NCBI GenBank assembly: GCA_002887195.1
Contig: PJAB01000483.1
Coordinates: 1-25,578, forward strand
Length of the DNA stretch: 25,578 nt
From: Chrysochromulina parva
Taxonomy: Eukaryota > Haptophyta > Prymnesiales > Chrysochromulinaceae
Direction of reading: 5' to 3'
Made by a program: the position numbers and the translations under genes. This document shows, piece by piece, positions 24,126-25,578 of the stretch (the first letter of the stretch is position 1; every line of letters starts with the position of its first letter). Below the pieces are notes generated by a model that ran no database searches, had not been told where the DNA came from, and worked only from the letters and a program-made list of their open reading frames with translations.

Positions 24126-25578
24126 ATGAAATCCATCTTCGCGACATTGAGCACGTTCCTCGCCATCTCGGCCGCGTCACACTTTCAGTGCGTCGACATC
24201 CGTCCAGCTTCGGAATGTGCTGGAGGGGCAGCCCTTGGCTATTGCAATACGTCTTCGATTGGCTACGCGTACATGACTCGCAATTGTCCGGCCACCTGTG
24301 GATTCACCTGTGGGCGGTGCGTCGACATCCAGCCAGCTTCGGTTTGTGGTGTCCTCGCAGCTGACGGGTGCGCGCCGTCTTCGCAGTATTACGAGTTCAT
24401 GAATCTCAATTGTCCGGCCACCTGTGGGCTCACCACCTGTGCACGGTGCGTTGACGCTCCCAATGTGCCGTGTGCCAGCTACGCAGCCCTTGGGTTCTGT
24501 GCGCCATCTTCGCGGTTTTACGCGGAAGCGACTTACGAATGTCCGGCCACCTGTGGGCTCACCACCTGTGGGCAACGGCAGTACTCACACTACACGTGCA
24601 GCAGCTGCATGGCCGCCCGTGCCTCCAACTCGTGGTGCGCCGCGGGCGCGCTGTGTGCGACTGCGCCGATACCGGCGCTGCTGCCTGGCGATCGCGTCCT
24701 CTGCCCGCACGACGCTTGGACGAACAGCAGCGGCTGCGTGGCCCCGCCTGTCACCGACCCTTACTACGAGGCGAACGCCTGGGCGTACACTCTGATCAAC
24801 CTGCAGCCCGCGTGGGCAGCGGGCTACACTGGTGCTGGCGTGACGATCAACATCGTCGACGATGGGCCCGATCAGACACACCCCGCATTTTCAGGCAAGT
24901 ACGATGCGTTGGGGTCGTGCCCAATCCAAAGCGCCGGCGAACACGGCACCACGACGGCTGCGATCGCGCTCGCGGCCGACAACGGCCAGTGCTCTCGCGG
25001 CGTCGCGTATGGGGCGACGCTCTCCGAGTGCAATATGAACGGCAACACCGTCACGAATAAGTTCATCGGCAACATGGCCCGAAACCACATCTCATCCAAC
25101 TCGTGGGGGGCTGACGCGTGCACAGCGCTCGCTCGCTATAGGCGGCGCGAGCTCCGGCAGCGTCAGCTGCAGGGGTGCCCCTTTGTGGCCTCGGGCATCA
25201 GCCCGTGCAGCGCTTCCCAGTGCGCCGGGGCCAGCTGGACGTCGCCGCCGAGCTCTTGCAACGATGTCATCTCAAACTACTGCCAGGACGATTTCAACTT
25301 TGACGCGGACGGTGAGTGCGCCTCGTGGACGTACCTCTGGACGACATGCACGTACACGCACGAGCCCTGGGTCATCAATCATGTCCTGCAGCGTGGTGTC
25401 CTCGAGGGGCGCAGCGGACGCGGCATCGTGTACGTCTTTTCAGCAGGCAACGGGAACGCCGATGGCAACAACGTCAACTTTGAGATTTACATGCACTCGC
25501 GCTTCACGATCACCGTCGGCGCCACCGACAAGCTCGGCTTGCACTCGTATTACTCGACGACGGGCTCGTCGCTCTTCA
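24126..25578 (+). CDS. Secreted kexin/furin-like subtilase (S8B) with N-terminal cysteine modules, 3' end outside the window
   Basis: One frame is open from the ATG at 24126 to the window edge (484 codons). MKSIFATLSTFLAISAASHF is a typical signal peptide. Three ShKT-like cysteine modules follow (residues about 22-150), then a Cys-rich linker. The protease domain shows the catalytic Asp in NIVDDGPDQTHPAF (Asp245), the catalytic His in GEHGTTTAAIAL (His273), the substrate-cleft segment SSNSWGA, and the oxyanion Asn in VYVFSAGNGN (Asn442). The GVAYGA, GRSGRG and SAGNGN wording and the closing ITVGATD...SYYSTTGS favour the proprotein-convertase subfamily. The catalytic Ser and any P-domain lie beyond 25578. 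The Asp-His interval is shorter than in furin (28 against about 41 residues), and the Trp-Asn interval much longer. No prodomain is evident; the cysteine modules occupy its place. Confidence 0.88.
   Translation, partial: MKSIFATLSTFLAISAASHFQCVDIRPASECAGGAALGYCNTSSIGYAYMTRNCPATCGFTCGRCVDIQPASVCGVLAADGCAPSSQYYEFMNLNCPATCGLTTCARCVDAPNVPCASYAALGFCAPSSRFYAEATYECPATCGLTTCGQRQYSHYTCSSCMAARASNSWCAAGALCATAPIPALLPGDRVLCPHDAWTNSSGCVAPPVTDPYYEANAWAYTLINLQPAWAAGYTGAGVTINIVDDGPDQTHPAFSGKYDALGSCPIQSAGEHGTTTAAIALAADNGQCSRGVAYGATLSECNMNGNTVTNKFIGNMARNHISSNSWGADACTALARYRRRELRQRQLQGCPFVASGISPCSASQCAGASWTSPPSSCNDVISNYCQDDFNFDADGECASWTYLWTTCTYTHEPWVINHVLQRGVLEGRSGRGIVYVFSAGNGNADGNNVNFEIYMHSRFTITVGATDKLGLHSYYSTTGSSLF
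24183..24575 (+). repeat. Three tandem ShKT-like cysteine modules (about 40 residues each) in the protease
   Basis: Each unit starts with RCVD or QCVD and ends with CPATCG(L/F)T-T/C-C. The first two also share the DNA phrase TGCGTCGACATCC and PAS(E/V)C. All three keep the NCPATCG-type closing motif and an aromatic residue about seven positions before it. The DNA similarity between units one and two is higher than with unit three, which suggests stepwise duplication. Confidence 0.8.
25122..25350 (+). other. Cys-rich insertion in the protease domain
   Basis: Between the SSNSWG segment (Trp327) and the oxyanion Asn442 there are 115 residues, where furin has about 41. The extra part begins with a basic stretch (RYRRRELRQRQLQG) and continues with a Cys/Ser/Trp-rich sequence containing CSASQCAG, SCNDVISNYCQDD and a final W-x5-C. 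The frame is open throughout, so it is probably translated. An unrecognised intron is possible but no strong GT-AG pair stands out. Confidence 0.6.

Overview
The window reads as nuclear DNA of a GC-rich eukaryotic microbe, most likely a marine microalga such as a haptophyte or pelagophyte. The evidence is very long GC-rich exons, GT-AG introns, a VPS13 bridge-like lipid-transfer protein, a mitochondrially targeted ADCK kinase, and ShKT-like cysteine modules. The lineage call is inference; no marker gene fixes it. Nothing looks bacterial, viral or plasmid-borne.

Layout. Positions 1-413 are upstream sequence. Positions 414-17874 (+) hold one giant VPS13 gene of three exons (about 5,736 aa if the 414 ATG is used). 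Its lipid-transfer scaffold carries two blocks of ankyrin repeats and several PH/GRAM-like segments. Positions 17875-18530 are a convergent intergenic spacer. Positions 18531-20905 (-) hold a three-exon ADCK2-like ABC1 kinase of 628 aa. A short divergent spacer separates it from a two-exon glycosyltransferase (21167-22550, +) that contains an inserted ShKT-like module. Positions 22551-24125 are mostly non-coding, with one doubtful minus-strand reading frame. From 24126 to the window edge runs the 5' part of a secreted kexin/furin-like (S8B) protease with N-terminal cysteine modules.

The most striking observation is not a protein. Every intron I can define (three in VPS13, two in the kinase, one in the glycosyltransferase) is filled with a short minisatellite related to TGATGACCTC or its relatives, in the sense orientation of the host gene. 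Most are also bounded by a direct duplication of the adjacent exon end. Splicing joins equivalent points of the two copies, so intron length equals the repeat offset (98, 68, 84 and 82 nt in the clear cases). In VPS13 two such insertions sit back to back with a zero-length exon between them. The duplications range from perfect (18 bp; 30 bp) to decayed (the kinase intron still encodes GSLSQV beside the true GSIGQV). This looks like an intron-creating process caught at several ages: satellite capture plus target duplication at CAG|G sites. It resembles introner-type and break-repair intron gain, but with longer target duplications and a satellite as filler.

The genes have no evident pathway in common. 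VPS13 acts at membrane contacts, the kinase in mitochondria, and the glycosyltransferase and protease probably in the secretory route.
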